64,000 nucleotides of DNA from Cardiocondyla obscurior (taxonomy: Eukaryota > Arthropoda > Insecta > Hymenoptera > Formicidae), in assembly GCF_019399895.1 (NCBI RefSeq), contig NW_027228800.1:62001-126000 (forward strand). The letters are read 5' to 3'. This document shows, in pieces, positions 9,675 through 20,616 of the stretch (position 1 is the first letter of the stretch; every line of letters starts with the position of its first letter). The notes beneath the pieces were generated by a model. That model was not told the DNA's origin, did no database searches, and was given only the letters and a program-made list of their open reading frames with translations. Position numbers and translations under genes: made by a program.

Positions 9675-9985
9675 ATAAAAAATTTGAGATTGAATTTGTT
9701 AATACTGTAAACATACTCTAAATATTTCTTAAACAATTTATGTAAATTATGTTTAAAAATTATCAGTTAAAATAATAGAGAAACTGAGCTTATTATGTGA
9801 GTCATGATTTTGAGTCATGATAAAACATCATTTTGAACCAAGACCTGATTTTAAAAACAATAACGAAATTTGTTACTATATAAAGAACTAAAATTAAACT
9901 TACATAAACAAATTTAAAACTCTGTAATTAAATAAGAATTAACAAAAACGAAATCACTTCTTTTTGTTGCTTTAAAATGGTATAC
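9675..9985 (+). mobile_element. Old degraded fragment of a family-A LTR
   Basis: It aligns by eye with 13615-13925 of LTR1, including the two TGAGTCAT boxes and the region up to the TATA box. Many substitutions lie toward A/T and there are a few indels. It shows that family A, or a close relative, was present here long before the two full copies. Confidence 0.75.
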
Positions 9986-10323
9986 AGGGTGTTCCAAAGT
10001 CATGTATAAAAACATTGAAATTAAGTAGATCTCGTTATTTTAAGAAGAAAAGTTTTTGACTATTTTTTATTCCGAGTAATATTAAGCTAGATAATAATTA
10101 TTGAAAATTATATTCTTTGAGCGGAACTTACTGTCCCCCACACCGCGCGGAGACGCTTTATCTATCGGTAGTCACCAATCCTTGCGTTCTCGATCATCGA
10201 TAAAAAAAATGAAAGCGCGCGAAGCAAAACAGGCGGTTACGATCGGCCCGCCTAGATAAACTGGTCTAAACCAAGAATAAAAAAAAGCGACAACGCGTAA
10301 CAATACAAAAAAAATTATCGATG
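9986..10323. other. Unassigned stretch before A copy 1
   Basis: It begins with TACAGGGTGTTCCAAAG, a sequence style common at insect transposon ends, but I find no matching inverted end. No gene is supported. Bases 10320-10323 (GATG) are the left flank of LTR1. Confidence 0.4.
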
Positions 10324-10785
10324 TGTCACATCCTGCGACGACTAGGAGACGTTTTATTAACACGGGTAAAAACTTCACCACCGGCGAAAATTTTTCAAAA
10401 ATCATATTATTAAAAATAATTCTACTACACCAACTACACCGGCATTCATAAATTTCACCACTTGTAGTACAGTCACTCGACAAATCTTTAAAGAGACACA
10501 AGCGACATCTACAATAAGTCCGTTTTAAGTCAAGTCCAGAGCCAACCAATCATAACCTGACCCATTAAATTTACTCTAACTACACTCAATTACACATGTA
10601 GACCCAAGAAACCGACATTTTGTGACAACTCCTACTAACAAATCTTATGAACAATTATTAACTATTGAAAATAAAACTTATAACAATGATATATAAATAA
10701 AAAATATATAGAAACATGTTCTTCTGTCTTACGGTAACAACATACGTAAAAATAACAGTTTCATAATAAGACATTTTTTAATATC

Positions 10786-12975
10786 AATTGTTATAAACAA
10801 TTAAAATTATATATAAAATATAAAAACTGTGATGGCTATCAATCTTGTTGTTAAAAATACAAAAACTTTTGTATATACCATTTTTTCGGTATCTGTAATA
10901 GTTTCCGAGATATAAAAATTTCCTGAATTTGAATCTCTCAGTTCAACTTTTCTCTTATGAAACTAAGGAACCACAAATCAAATCGTATAAAAATAAAATA
11001 AAATATAAAAAACAATATAACTGATAGAAAAAATTATATAGCTGTATTCGTCTCTCTCTATAGAAACAGAATATATGAAAATAATCACACCATTATTAAA
11101 TAATAATATATATATAACTTATAATATATAACTTTTGATAATAAACCATAAACAATATTAATTATAATTTTTTTTGAAAAGCCTATAAGACCTATAATAA
11201 CTTTTATTATAACATTTTCTATATAAAATCAAAAACCTAATTTATAAAAAGAATTAAAGGAAAAGTCACCCGTTATAAGGCAAAAGTCCCAGTAAGTGCC
11301 AATGTACATACATATATATCTGCGTCTAACGGTAATTACCGGGACCACAAGTTTAACCCTTAATATTTTTAAAAATAATAATCATAAAAATATGCTGATT
11401 AATTTAAATTAAACCTTGAACCTTTTCCTTTAAAACCATACCCTAATAATAATTTTTACTCACCTTGCATACCTAATTAATTTAAATAATACCCGGAGTC
11501 AATCGGTCCTCGAACCATATATATAAATGTACGTACAAAGACTTAGCCGCGAGAATGGTAAAGGCATAGGACTTAGCCGCGCGTACTCTTGTCTTTTCAT
11601 CTATAAAAATTACTAAGTATGAATTTCGAGACGGACTTAGCCGCGAAAATGAACGACGGACTTAGCCGCGAAAATGAACGATGGACTTAGCCGCACAGAC
11701 TATACGATGGACTTAGCCGCGTGAGCTCTCTTATAGAACTTAGACTCTCGATCAACCAACATAAAATTAAAAATTTAATAATTTTTACTTTTTGTTATAT
11801 ACGTTCTAAAGAGCCTTAAATAACTAATAACAAACCCTTATAAACCATTTCTTAATCTGCCTTAGTTTTGGACTTATAAATTTTTAAAGTTACCCACTCA
11901 TGTTCTCCTGATACATCAGCCGCGTAAAATCCTTAATAATTATTAAACCATTAAAGATCAAGCCATATCCTCTTAGATGTGAAGAGCCCTATGATTTTCC
12001 ATCTAAAAAACCCATATAGACTTATACCTTTGTGGGCATTAATAGTATATTGTTATAAATAAATTAAATTTAATAACCATTAACACGCAAATTTTATAAC
12101 GCTAAATCATACTTCCCTATGAATTATTAACGTATACTAAATATCTTTTCTTAATTTTTATTAGTTTAGCAGCTACGAATTTTTAAACTTTTACTCTTAC
12201 CCATACATACATACATTTCAACACACGTACAGAGAGAACTCCCTTTATTTGCAACATTTCAAGAACTTATAATTATATTTGTATTAAGAGTAAATAAATA
12301 TTCAAATTAACTTTTATAAAAGTTATTCTTTATTAATTAATTATTAAATTTGTTATAAACAAATTAAACAAGTACATTATTTTCAAATTCTGTTCCGTAC
12401 ATCCTTCGGCATTTGCAAAATTACCCCAAATCCATATATTATACTTTCTTCTACTCCTCATAGATTCCGAGATATAGGAATTTTACAAACTCCGATAATT
12501 TGAAGAACTGGAATACCTTTTTGCTGAAAAACAAGAGATACAAAAGTTAATAAAAGACCTTTTAAATTATAAAATATTAATAAACTATTAATTTATTTAT
12601 AAAGTAATTGAATAAAGGAATAAAAATGGTTCTATAAATAAACTTTCTTAATTAGTTAATTATCCAAATTGTTATAAACAAATAAAACACTATCCAATTA
12701 TTCAAAATTCTGTTACGTGTATTTTGTCACATTTGAGCTCCCATTTAAAAAACTATTAAACATTTTCTTTCTAACTCTTTTAGTTCTCGAGTTATGACCA
12801 CTGTTCAAAATCAGAGACCGACACAAATGACACAAAATAGTAACACCAACATTTTCTAAACTAATGCTCCTAATAACCAACTACGAACGGAACAAAGACT
12901 CATCGCTATAACGCACAACTGAGTAATTAAAAATCTTATATTAATAAACAAATTAATAAATTGTTATAAACAATT
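10786..12975. repeat. Diverged internal subrepeats headed by TTGTTATAAACAA boxes
   Basis: Palindromic boxes of the form AATTGTTATAAACAATT lie at 10786-10802, 12347-12365, 12667-12683 and 12959-12975. Sequence after each shares traces (for example TTTTCTTAATTxxTATTAxTTTAGC near 12150 and 13050), as if the LTR grew by tandem duplication of 300-500 bp units. Confidence 0.5.
11540..11721 (+). repeat. GACTTAGCCGCG array, 6 copies
   Basis: Copies start at 11540, 11570, 11634, 11659, 11684 and 11710. LTR2 has 4 (25623, 25653, 25717, 25742) and LTR4 has 5 (41666, 41696, 41760, 41785, 41811). The GC-rich 12-mer stands out in AT-rich DNA. It may bind a host factor. Confidence 0.8.
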
Positions 12976-13505
12976 TCAAGTTAACAATTGACCTTCTTTA
13001 AATTTTATAATAGAAGTTAAAGACTATAATGAATCATTAATCCCTGCAAAATAACTTTTCTTAATTCCTATTAATTTAGCTTTTATGAATTTTTAAAACT
13101 TTTATTCTATATATATATAGATATACTAAAGCATGTAATTCTTACCATCCTATTATTAGTTGATAAATAGCAACTCTGGTCTTATCTCTGCTATCCTGTA
13201 ATAGAAACAATAACAGTAGAGAACAATTAACAAACTTAACAACTTCTAACAATTATAATAATTATTATTATTATATAAAATCTATATTATATATAAAAAA
13301 TAAGAAATGCTTTAGTTAAACACTTGGAAAATATGTATAATGTAAAGAAACAACTCTTTTATATATAAAATAAAATATATAAATATCCTTTAGTTAATTA
13401 ATGATTAAAATAGAAGAATTGTTTCTATCTAAACCAAGTATTAAAACCTAGTGCGGTAGAAAGTAGATTTTAACCAGCACTCTCACTGCCTTCAATACAG
13501 AAATA

Positions 13506-13529
13506 GACTCAAGGATATATCCTTGAGTC
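13506..13529. other. 24-bp perfect palindrome in A LTR
   Basis: The two 12-base halves (GACTCAAGGATA and its complement) are fully complementary. It is present unchanged at 27537-27560, 29552-29575 and 43607-43630. It is a candidate dimer-binding site or RNA hairpin about 390 bp upstream of the TATA box. Confidence 0.6.
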
Positions 13530-13736
13530 CCATAAAGAAAATAGCTTTTACATTCAATAATTTAAACTATAAAATATATATATATATAATATTATGTTAA
13601 CACAAGGAAAAAATGGAGAGATCTAAGACTGAATTTATTAATACTTTAAACATACTCTAAGACATTTCTTAGACAATTTATGTAAAGTATGTTTAAAGGC
13701 CATCAGATAAAATAATAGAAAAACAGAGCTTACTTG

Positions 13737-13927
13737 TGAGTCATAGTTCTGAGTCATGACAAAACACTTTCTCGAACCAAGGCCAGCCTTTCAAGCCAAT
13801 AGCGAAATTCGTTACCATATAAGGAACCAAGGTTGAACCTACGTGGACCAATCTGAAACTCTGTAACCAAATAAGGATTGTCAAGGTCAGAACTACTCCT
13901 TTCCATTGTTCTAAAATAGTATATAAG
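13737..13927 (+). promoter_or_regulatory. Family-A LTR core promoter
   Basis: Two TGAGTCA boxes (AP-1-like) lie at 13737-13743 and 13750-13756. TATATAAG is at 13920-13927, followed by an arthropod initiator-like TCAGTT at 13971. Equivalent TATA boxes lie at 27951, 29968 and 44023. The TGAGTCAT pair also survives in the old relic at 9800-9825. Confidence 0.55.
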
Positions 13928-14322
13928 CAGTTCAGAAAACCATAAGCCAGCTTTTATCGCGCCCACTACTTCAGTTACTTCTACTATTATTCAACCCCTT
14001 TTACTTTTAACTTTCTCGCGCTACAATTTTATCGCTGTCAAGATATAAATAAAAATACGCATATTACAAATTCGTTAAACTATAATACCAACTTTACTAA
14101 TTATATTGAAATATTGTAAAAATTTGTGTTCAACAATAAATCTACTCTGGGAACAAATCATCAACTCTTCAACAGTGAATCATTAAGTGACCTTTATCTT
14201 GGAGTTTTAGCCTCCTTAACCGCAGAAGAACCCTTTAATTATTATTATTCATCATTACATGGTCGAACCAGGTCTCGAGACCACTTCGGACTTCAGGACG
14301 TCACATGTAAGGATAGAATTTT

Positions 14323-14340
14323 TGGTGGCAACGGTGGGAT
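14323..14340 (+). other. Primer-binding site of A copy 1 (tRNA-Leu-like)
   Basis: TGGTGGCAACGGTGGGAT resembles the complement of the 3' end of animal tRNA-Leu (recalled TGGTGGCAGCGGTGGGATTC). It begins 17 bases after the LTR end. Confidence 0.65.
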
Positions 14341-14547
14341 ACACTACAAAATACCATCCCCGTGGAGTACTTTAAAAATCCATAAAGAATTGAGAAATAT
14401 TTTTGGATTTAAAGATATTCCCTTAAGTGGAAAAGCTCGTTTATAAACAGATTAACGGACATCTTATCGTTATCTGAAAAAGAGAAATTTTCCGAAGGGA
14501 AATTGCGGAGATAAAGGATACGCTTAAGGAACTGCAAAATTATTTAA

Positions 14548-14597
14548 ATGGAATTCTACATAATCATCTTATTTCTGGCCGTACATTCCATGTAAGT
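14548..14597 (+). other. Candidate env signal-peptide exon and splice donor (copy 1)
   Basis: ATG at 14548 opens 14 codons rich in Ile, Leu, Phe and Ala, a typical signal-peptide core, ending in a split codon at 14591. It is followed directly by GTAAGT (14592-14597), a consensus donor. An acceptor TTACAG at 20600-20605 just before env supplies the right phase. Copy 2 has the same at 30595-30644 with acceptor AG at 36656-36657. Subgenomic splicing of env is known in gypsy-type errantiviruses; this particular exon is inferred. Confidence 0.6.
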
Positions 14598-14634
14598 GTG
14601 CACATCTTATTTTATAATTTATTAAAACACAGAA

Positions 14635-15855
14635 ATGTCTGTAGAAGCTAACATTGACTCATTAACTCATCAAATTGGAAGCATGAGTGTTAACGAGGAT
14701 AACGTGAATCGTAGAGCAATGTCATACGTAAGCCTACGCGATGCGGGGGAAACGATTCTCCCGTTTGACGGCAAAAACATGCCTGTCAATCAATTTGTCA
14801 CTAGCTGTATGCATGCCAGAAATATGGTAGCTCCTCATGCCGAGTATGGACTTGTTCAAATAATAAAAAATAAATTAGTGGGTCCCGCGCTAAGAGTAGC
14901 ATTAAGCGGAGAATATAATGACATAGATACGCTGTTGACAGTATTAAGAACCAGATTTGCACCTGTCTATTCATCCTCACAATTGCATGGAGAACTTTCA
15001 AAAGTAACACAGCATCCGGAAGAGTCTGTAGTTGATTATGGCAGTCGTGTATCTATGATATTGCATCAATTAAAATCCTGTTATCAAACAGAAAATCCAA
15101 GCCAAGTAATGCCATTTATAAGCTCTGCAGAAAATAATGCGGTACGAAATTTCTTAACCGGATTAAAAACTGACATTTATACGAGAATTTATCCTAGAGA
15201 TCCGACTTCGTTAAATAATGCGATAGAAAGTGCTATAAAAGCGGAAGTAGAATATAATGAACACGCTCAACGAGTAAAAATAACGGAAGGACTTATGCAG
15301 TCAATTCGCTGTAACAATTGCTTAGGATATGGACATGATACATATTCATGCAGTACTATAAATCCTCTCGCGCAAGTTTCTCACGTACAATGGCAACCTA
15401 AAATCTGTTCATATTGTAAAAACACTGGTCATGTTCGCGCCGAATGTAGAGCTTTACAGCCAAGAATTCCAAATCGAAATATGAGACAAATAATACCAAC
15501 AGTACTACCACGAAATTCAAACTTTAATAATTTTAATGCTCAAAATATTAATCGCGGAAATCGCCCAAATTTTACAAACTCGCAAAACGTAGGACTATTC
15601 TGTCGTTATTGTAAAACTCCTGGTCACTGCCTTGAACAATGTCGAAAACGGGAGTATAATAATAATCTAAGAGCTCGTGGAAATCAAGTGAACGAAGCTC
15701 CCAGAACTCAGGGGATTCAAATGAATAACACCCGCAGACCACAAGGATTTTCGGGAAACCAAGAACGGGGTCAGCGAGCAGGCGCAGCGCTGAACGAACG
15801 GCCCCAAGTGCGCCTTGTGAGCCCGCAAGAAGCACCAACAGAATCGCAAGCGTAA
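14635..15855 (+). CDS. gag: Gag of A copy 1, 406 aa
   Basis: This is the structural polyprotein. An N-terminal capsid-like helical region (about 30-215) is followed by three CCHC zinc knuckles: C226-C239, C258-C271 and C323-C336, each C-x2-C-x4-H-x4-C, for binding genomic RNA. The tail is Asn/Arg/Gln-rich. The ATG follows the splice donor region by about 40 bases. The 3' end carries the G-GGA-AAC frameshift site, and pol lies in the -1 phase. It differs from copy 2 at residue 39 (Glu here, Lys there). Confidence 0.9.
   Translation: MSVEANIDSLTHQIGSMSVNEDNVNRRAMSYVSLRDAGETILPFDGKNMPVNQFVTSCMHARNMVAPHAEYGLVQIIKNKLVGPALRVALSGEYNDIDTLLTVLRTRFAPVYSSSQLHGELSKVTQHPEESVVDYGSRVSMILHQLKSCYQTENPSQVMPFISSAENNAVRNFLTGLKTDIYTRIYPRDPTSLNNAIESAIKAEVEYNEHAQRVKITEGLMQSIRCNNCLGYGHDTYSCSTINPLAQVSHVQWQPKICSYCKNTGHVRAECRALQPRIPNRNMRQIIPTVLPRNSNFNNFNAQNINRGNRPNFTNSQNVGLFCRYCKTPGHCLEQCRKREYNNNLRARGNQVNEAPRTQGIQMNNTRRPQGFSGNQERGQRAGAALNERPQVRLVSPQEAPTESQA
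15753..15805 (+). other. Gag-pol -1 frameshift signal (A copy 1)
   Basis: GGGAAAC at 15753-15759 lies in gag phase G-GGA-AAC. After 7 spacer bases GGGG (15767-15770) and TCAGCG (15771-15776) can pair with CGCTGA (15788-15793) and CCCC (15802-15805). The -1 frame is open from here into protease. Identical at 31800-31852. Confidence 0.7.
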
Positions 15856-15935
15856 GAATCACAGGCAACGAAATTGGAAGACCACCATCTGTCGTTTTAC
15901 CTAGCCTAGACATTATTGATAACCGTGGAAACTTT

Positions 15936-18900
15936 ATGATTGACACAGGTTCCGATATTAATTTGATTAAGAAGAATTCATTAATTAAAGAGGTACCAAT
16001 TGATACAAAAATTGTGTACATTCTGAGTGGAATAACAAAGGGACGCACTCGCACCATAGGCGTAGTTAAATTACGCATTCTCGGTAATGAAGTGCTGTTT
16101 CATGTGGTTCCCAACGATTTCCCAATCCAGCAAGATGGAATATTGGGCACAGAATTCTTTAAAAATCAAAAGGCAACAATAGACTACCCGAGGGCTTGTC
16201 TAGTTGTAAACGGAACTCCATATTATTTTCACGACAATGAAATTGTTACAATTCCAGCTAGAACAAGAAAACAGATTTATATTCGAGTAGCAAATCCAGA
16301 AACAAAATACGGATATATTCCTAAACTGAACGCAGGACCACAGGTGTACTTAGGTGACGCCGTAGTATCTAATCACCATGGAATTGCATATTTATATGCA
16401 ATAAATTCATCGGACGAGGATATACAATTAGCGGTCCCTACAGTAAAGTTATATCCGTTTGAAGAAGCACATGAGAAGAAAGAAGTCGTAACACAAGATA
16501 GTATTAATGATAAAAATCATGAAACACGTATAAACAAAATATTACAACAATTACGTTTGAATCATTTAAACGATGAAGAAAAATCCAACGTCATTGGTCT
16601 AGTAACAACGTATGCGGAAAGATTTCAATTGGCTGAAGAGCCGCTAGGCGCGACAAGCGTTCTCAAACACCGAATATTCACTACTGATGATCGACCAATC
16701 AACGTCAAGCAATATCGGTATCCTCAAATTCATAAAGAGGAAATACAGAAACAAGTTGACGCAATGTTGGAAAAAGGTGTTATAGAACCGTCTAGTTCGC
16801 CATACAACTCTCCGTTGTGGATAGTCCCAAAAAAGGATGACTCTCAGGGAAATAAAAAATGGCGCCTTGTAATTGATTTTCGGGCACTAAATGATAAGAC
16901 CATTGGAGACGCATATCCACTACCAAATATCGTTGACATACTAGATCAGCTTGGAAGTGCTAAATATTTTTCTGTGTTTGATTTAGCATCTGGGTTTCAT
17001 CAAATTGAAATGGATCTAAAGGACAAACATAAAACTGCATTTTCAACACCCTATGGACATTTTGAATATAATCGAATGCCGTTTGGATTGAAAAATGCTC
17101 CTGCTACATTTCAGAGATTAATGGACCAAGTTTTGACTGGATTACAGGGAATCGAGTTGTTTGTCTATCTCGATGACATTGTAATTTATGCGCGATCTCT
17201 TAACGAACACGCAGTCAAGTTTGAAAGACTCATGAAACGTCTGGAAGAAGCAAATTTATTTTTGCAGCCAGACAAATGCGAATTTCTAAAAAGAGAAGTC
17301 GCTTATCTTGGGCATATAATCACAGAAAATGGAGTACGACCAGATCCTAAAAAAATTGATGCTGTAAAAAATTTTCCTATACCAAAAACAAGAAAAAATA
17401 TTAAACAGTTTCTTGGACTTGCCGGATACTATCGACGATTTATCGAAAACTTTTCCAAGATCGCTAAACCTTTGTCAGACTTGACAAAGCAAACTATAGC
17501 CTTTGAATGGAAAGAGCAACAGCAAAACGCATTTGACGTACTACGCAATGCTTTATGTTCAGAGCCAATACTACAGTATCCGAATTTTGACGAACCTTTT
17601 GTCATAACGACAGATGCTTCAGGATTTGCAATTGGAGCAATATTAAGTCAAGGAAAAATAGGAAACGACCTCCCGATAGCATACGCATCGCGAGTGTTAA
17701 ATGACGCGGAAACTAGATACTCTCCTACTGAAAGAGAATTATTAGCTCTTGTATACGCTGTAAAACATTTTCGTCCATATATTTACGGTCGCAAATTTAC
17801 TTTAGTAATGGATCACAAACCCTTGGAATGGTTAAATTCCATATCTGATCCAACTTCACGACTTATGCGATGGAGACTCAAGTTAGCCGAGTATGAGTAT
17901 CAAATAAAATATAAACCTGGTAAGAAAAACAAAAACGCTGACGCATTGTCTCGAAATCCTGTCGAATTAGAACAAAAAGTTTATCCGCTACGTGCCAAAC
18001 GAGCATTATCATCTTCTAGCGAAAAGTCAATTGAGCAAGAACACAAGAAACAAAAATAACGCATCCTACTTTAAAAGAGCACGAGAAACCAGCGATTCAG
18101 GAAATCCTGCTCCTCATCAAAAACTTAGACCACATGAATTAACTCCATATGATGACAGTGACAGTAGAAAAGAACAATCTGTAAAAGATAAATTTCTAAA
18201 AGCTTGGGACAGTAGCGACGACGATACAGAATCTTATTATTACGACACCGACGATGAAACTGACGATTCAAAAAACTGTCTAAAGGGAGAAAAGAGAAAA
18301 CATGTTAGTAGCTCATCTGATTATGCTTTACGCAGAAAACGGAAACGTAAGAAACATAAAAAAATTATTAAAAATTCAAGCTCGGGAGAAGAAAATAAAA
18401 GTTGCGACAGTCCTAAAGAAAGTGCCACACCCGTGAATGCACCTTTAGGGCGTGGTCAAGATGATCACAGCGCCACATCACTTGAAGTAGAAGTTTACAC
18501 CGCCCCTAGCGTCGATCACAAGAAGCTCAAAAGGAAGGAAGACTATACAACGGGTGTCCCTAAAAAACGGATCAACAATAAAAATTTGAATCTCGATGAA
18601 ATTACACAAATTCCTATGGAAATGGATTCCAGCGATAGTTTTCAAGTCCAAACAAATATTCAAGTACAAGCAGATGTACATGAACCACCAACTTTAAAAA
18701 GAACATTACCAAAATCAATTGATTTTAAAAATAAAATCAAAAATGCCAGATGACATAGATAACATTAATGTAATAGAAGAAAATATTCCGCTTAATAAAA
18801 AAGAACTAGAAGCAATGGAAATAAGTGTAGAAGAGAACATGGACTATGATATGGAGCCGCAACGATTTAATTACCGTAATATAAAAGCACCAACCGACAA

Positions 18901-20616
18901 AACCAGCAGCAGTTCAGAAATGGAAAAAATATTTTCGCCACCGTTTTATCAAGCTAAAACCAAACCCATAAATCTTGAAAACAAGAACGTTAGCAAAACA
19001 ACAAAACCTATCCCAGATAAAATCAAAATTAAGAAACAGTCTAAGAAAAAATATTCAAATAAGAAACCTGTTAGAAAAGCTATTAAAGAAAATAAAAACC
19101 AAGAATTACAGAAAATGTACCAGTGTTTGTTAATCTTTTGGATTCACGTGACCACATTTGGATGAAAAATAATAACATAATTTATTTCATGGACACAAGA
19201 GGAAACCCAATAGACGAAATAGGACAAGAATTAATTAAAAGAAAAATATGTTATAAACCAAATAATTTTAAAGGCGTTCTCGGACACGTCTTAACACAAC
19301 AAAAAAGTAATCGAAAGACTTTTGGCATCATAGTGAAAGATGAATTAAACAACGACATTAAAGAAAGAGATATAAATAACGGATTTAAAGAATTGAGAAG
19401 TATAATGCTAGCGCAAAATGTTCTTTACGCAGCAATATCTCAAAGCCAAAGCAGCTTAAATATCCCATGGTTTAAAATTCGTAACATTATAAGATTAACA
19501 TTTTTAAATACAGAAATTCAAATTACGGTATATAAAGGACAAATATGTGTACCAGAAATCAAAGATAGATTACGAATTATACGAGAATCACATGAATCAA
19601 GCGTTGGAGGACACAAGGGAATTGCAAAAACAGTCTCACGTATTCGTCATAAATATTATTGGGATAATATGAAGACACAAGTAGAGAACTTTATTCAATC
19701 ATGTAACAGCTGCCAGAAAAAGAAATTGGTGCGGGTAAAGAATAAGCAGCCTATGGTAATTACCGACACACCAATGAACGCTTTTGATAAAGTAGCTATG
19801 GATATAGTAGGACCATTACCCATAACTGATAATGGAAATGAATTTATTCTAACAATTCAAGATCAATTAACAAAATATTCTCTTGCTGTACCACTCATCT
19901 TAACAAACTCAGAAGAAATTGCAAAGGCATTTACTCGAAGATTTATCTGCCAATTTGGAAGCCCTAAAGCTATTTTGACGGATCAAGGATCAAATTTCAC
20001 TAGCTCCATGATGAAACAATTTGCAAAATATTTCAGGATTAAACAATATTGTACAACAGCCTTTCACCCTCAATCAAATGGCTCGTTGGAACGAAGTCAT
20101 CATGTCTTAGTAGAATATTTAAAACATTATATTGCTAATGAAAAAGATTGGGATAACTGGCTTGAACATGCAATGTTTTCTTACAATACAAGTGTGCATG
20201 AAGGAACTAAATTTACTCCTTATGAATTAGTGTACGGCAGGAATGCACGACTACCATCTGAATTTAAAACAGATGACACACTAGAAACATATAATGATTA
20301 CATAGCTGAATTAATTGACAAACTAAGTGACTTGAGACAGCTTGCAATACAAAATCTAGGAAACGCAAAAACACGATACAAACATTACTATGATAAAAGA
20401 ATAAAGAAAAAGAAAATACAAAATTATCAAGTAGGAAATTTTGTATATTTATTAAGAGGAAAAAAGAGAGGTAAATTTGATGATGAATATCAAGGACCAT
20501 TTGAAGTTATAGAAATACTACCAAACAATAATATTAAAATATTAACTAAACGAAATCAAACCAAGACAGTACATATGGACAGAATTAAACTAGCTCGCAT
20601 TACAGGTCTGGGATGA
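15936..20616 (+). pseudogene. pol: Pol of A copy 1, interrupted by small A-run deletions
   Basis: Protease (DTG at residues 3-5), reverse transcriptase (YLDD 411-414) and RNase H (TTDASG 558-563) are open in 15936-18059. Compared with copy 2, bases are missing in A-runs near 18050, 18072, 18735-18742 and 19097, which break the linker into frames 17992-18753 and 18719-19165. The integrase frame (19123-20616) is open again with HHCC (H157, H164, C194, C197 in that frame) and D227-D287-E323. The pol frame itself starts upstream, by frameshift at 15759. All the losses lie in homopolymers, so sequencing error is possible. Confidence 0.85.

Larger units (their letters stand above)
10324..14305 (+). 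repeat. 5' LTR of A copy 1 (LTR1, 3982 bp)
   Basis: It starts TGTCACATCC and ends GGACGTCACA, imperfect inverted ends. It is very AT-rich and unusually long. Inside are the GACTTAGCCGCG array, four TTGTTATAAACAA boxes, a 24-bp palindrome, paired AP-1-like boxes and a TATA box near the 3' end. I see no intact gene on either strand. A Cys-rich minus-strand frame at its start lacks an ATG. Confidence 0.9.

Noticed and set aside
9986..10020. TACAGGGTGTTCC as a DNA-transposon end
   Set aside because: No inverted partner, target duplication or transposase found.
10172..10549. Cys-rich minus-strand frame at the start of the A LTR (also 24371-24637, 40410-40676)
   Set aside because: It has several CxxC-like motifs but no ATG, spacing unlike ORF-b/c, and its repetition only reflects LTR identity.
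14126..14446. 106-codon frame across the LTR1-leader junction
   Set aside because: It has no ATG start, spans the PBS and changes at the LTR border; chance frame.
15572..16078. Long minus-strand frame opposite gag/pol of A (also 31619-32125)
   Set aside because: Shadow of the gag-pol overlap; no start context or domain.
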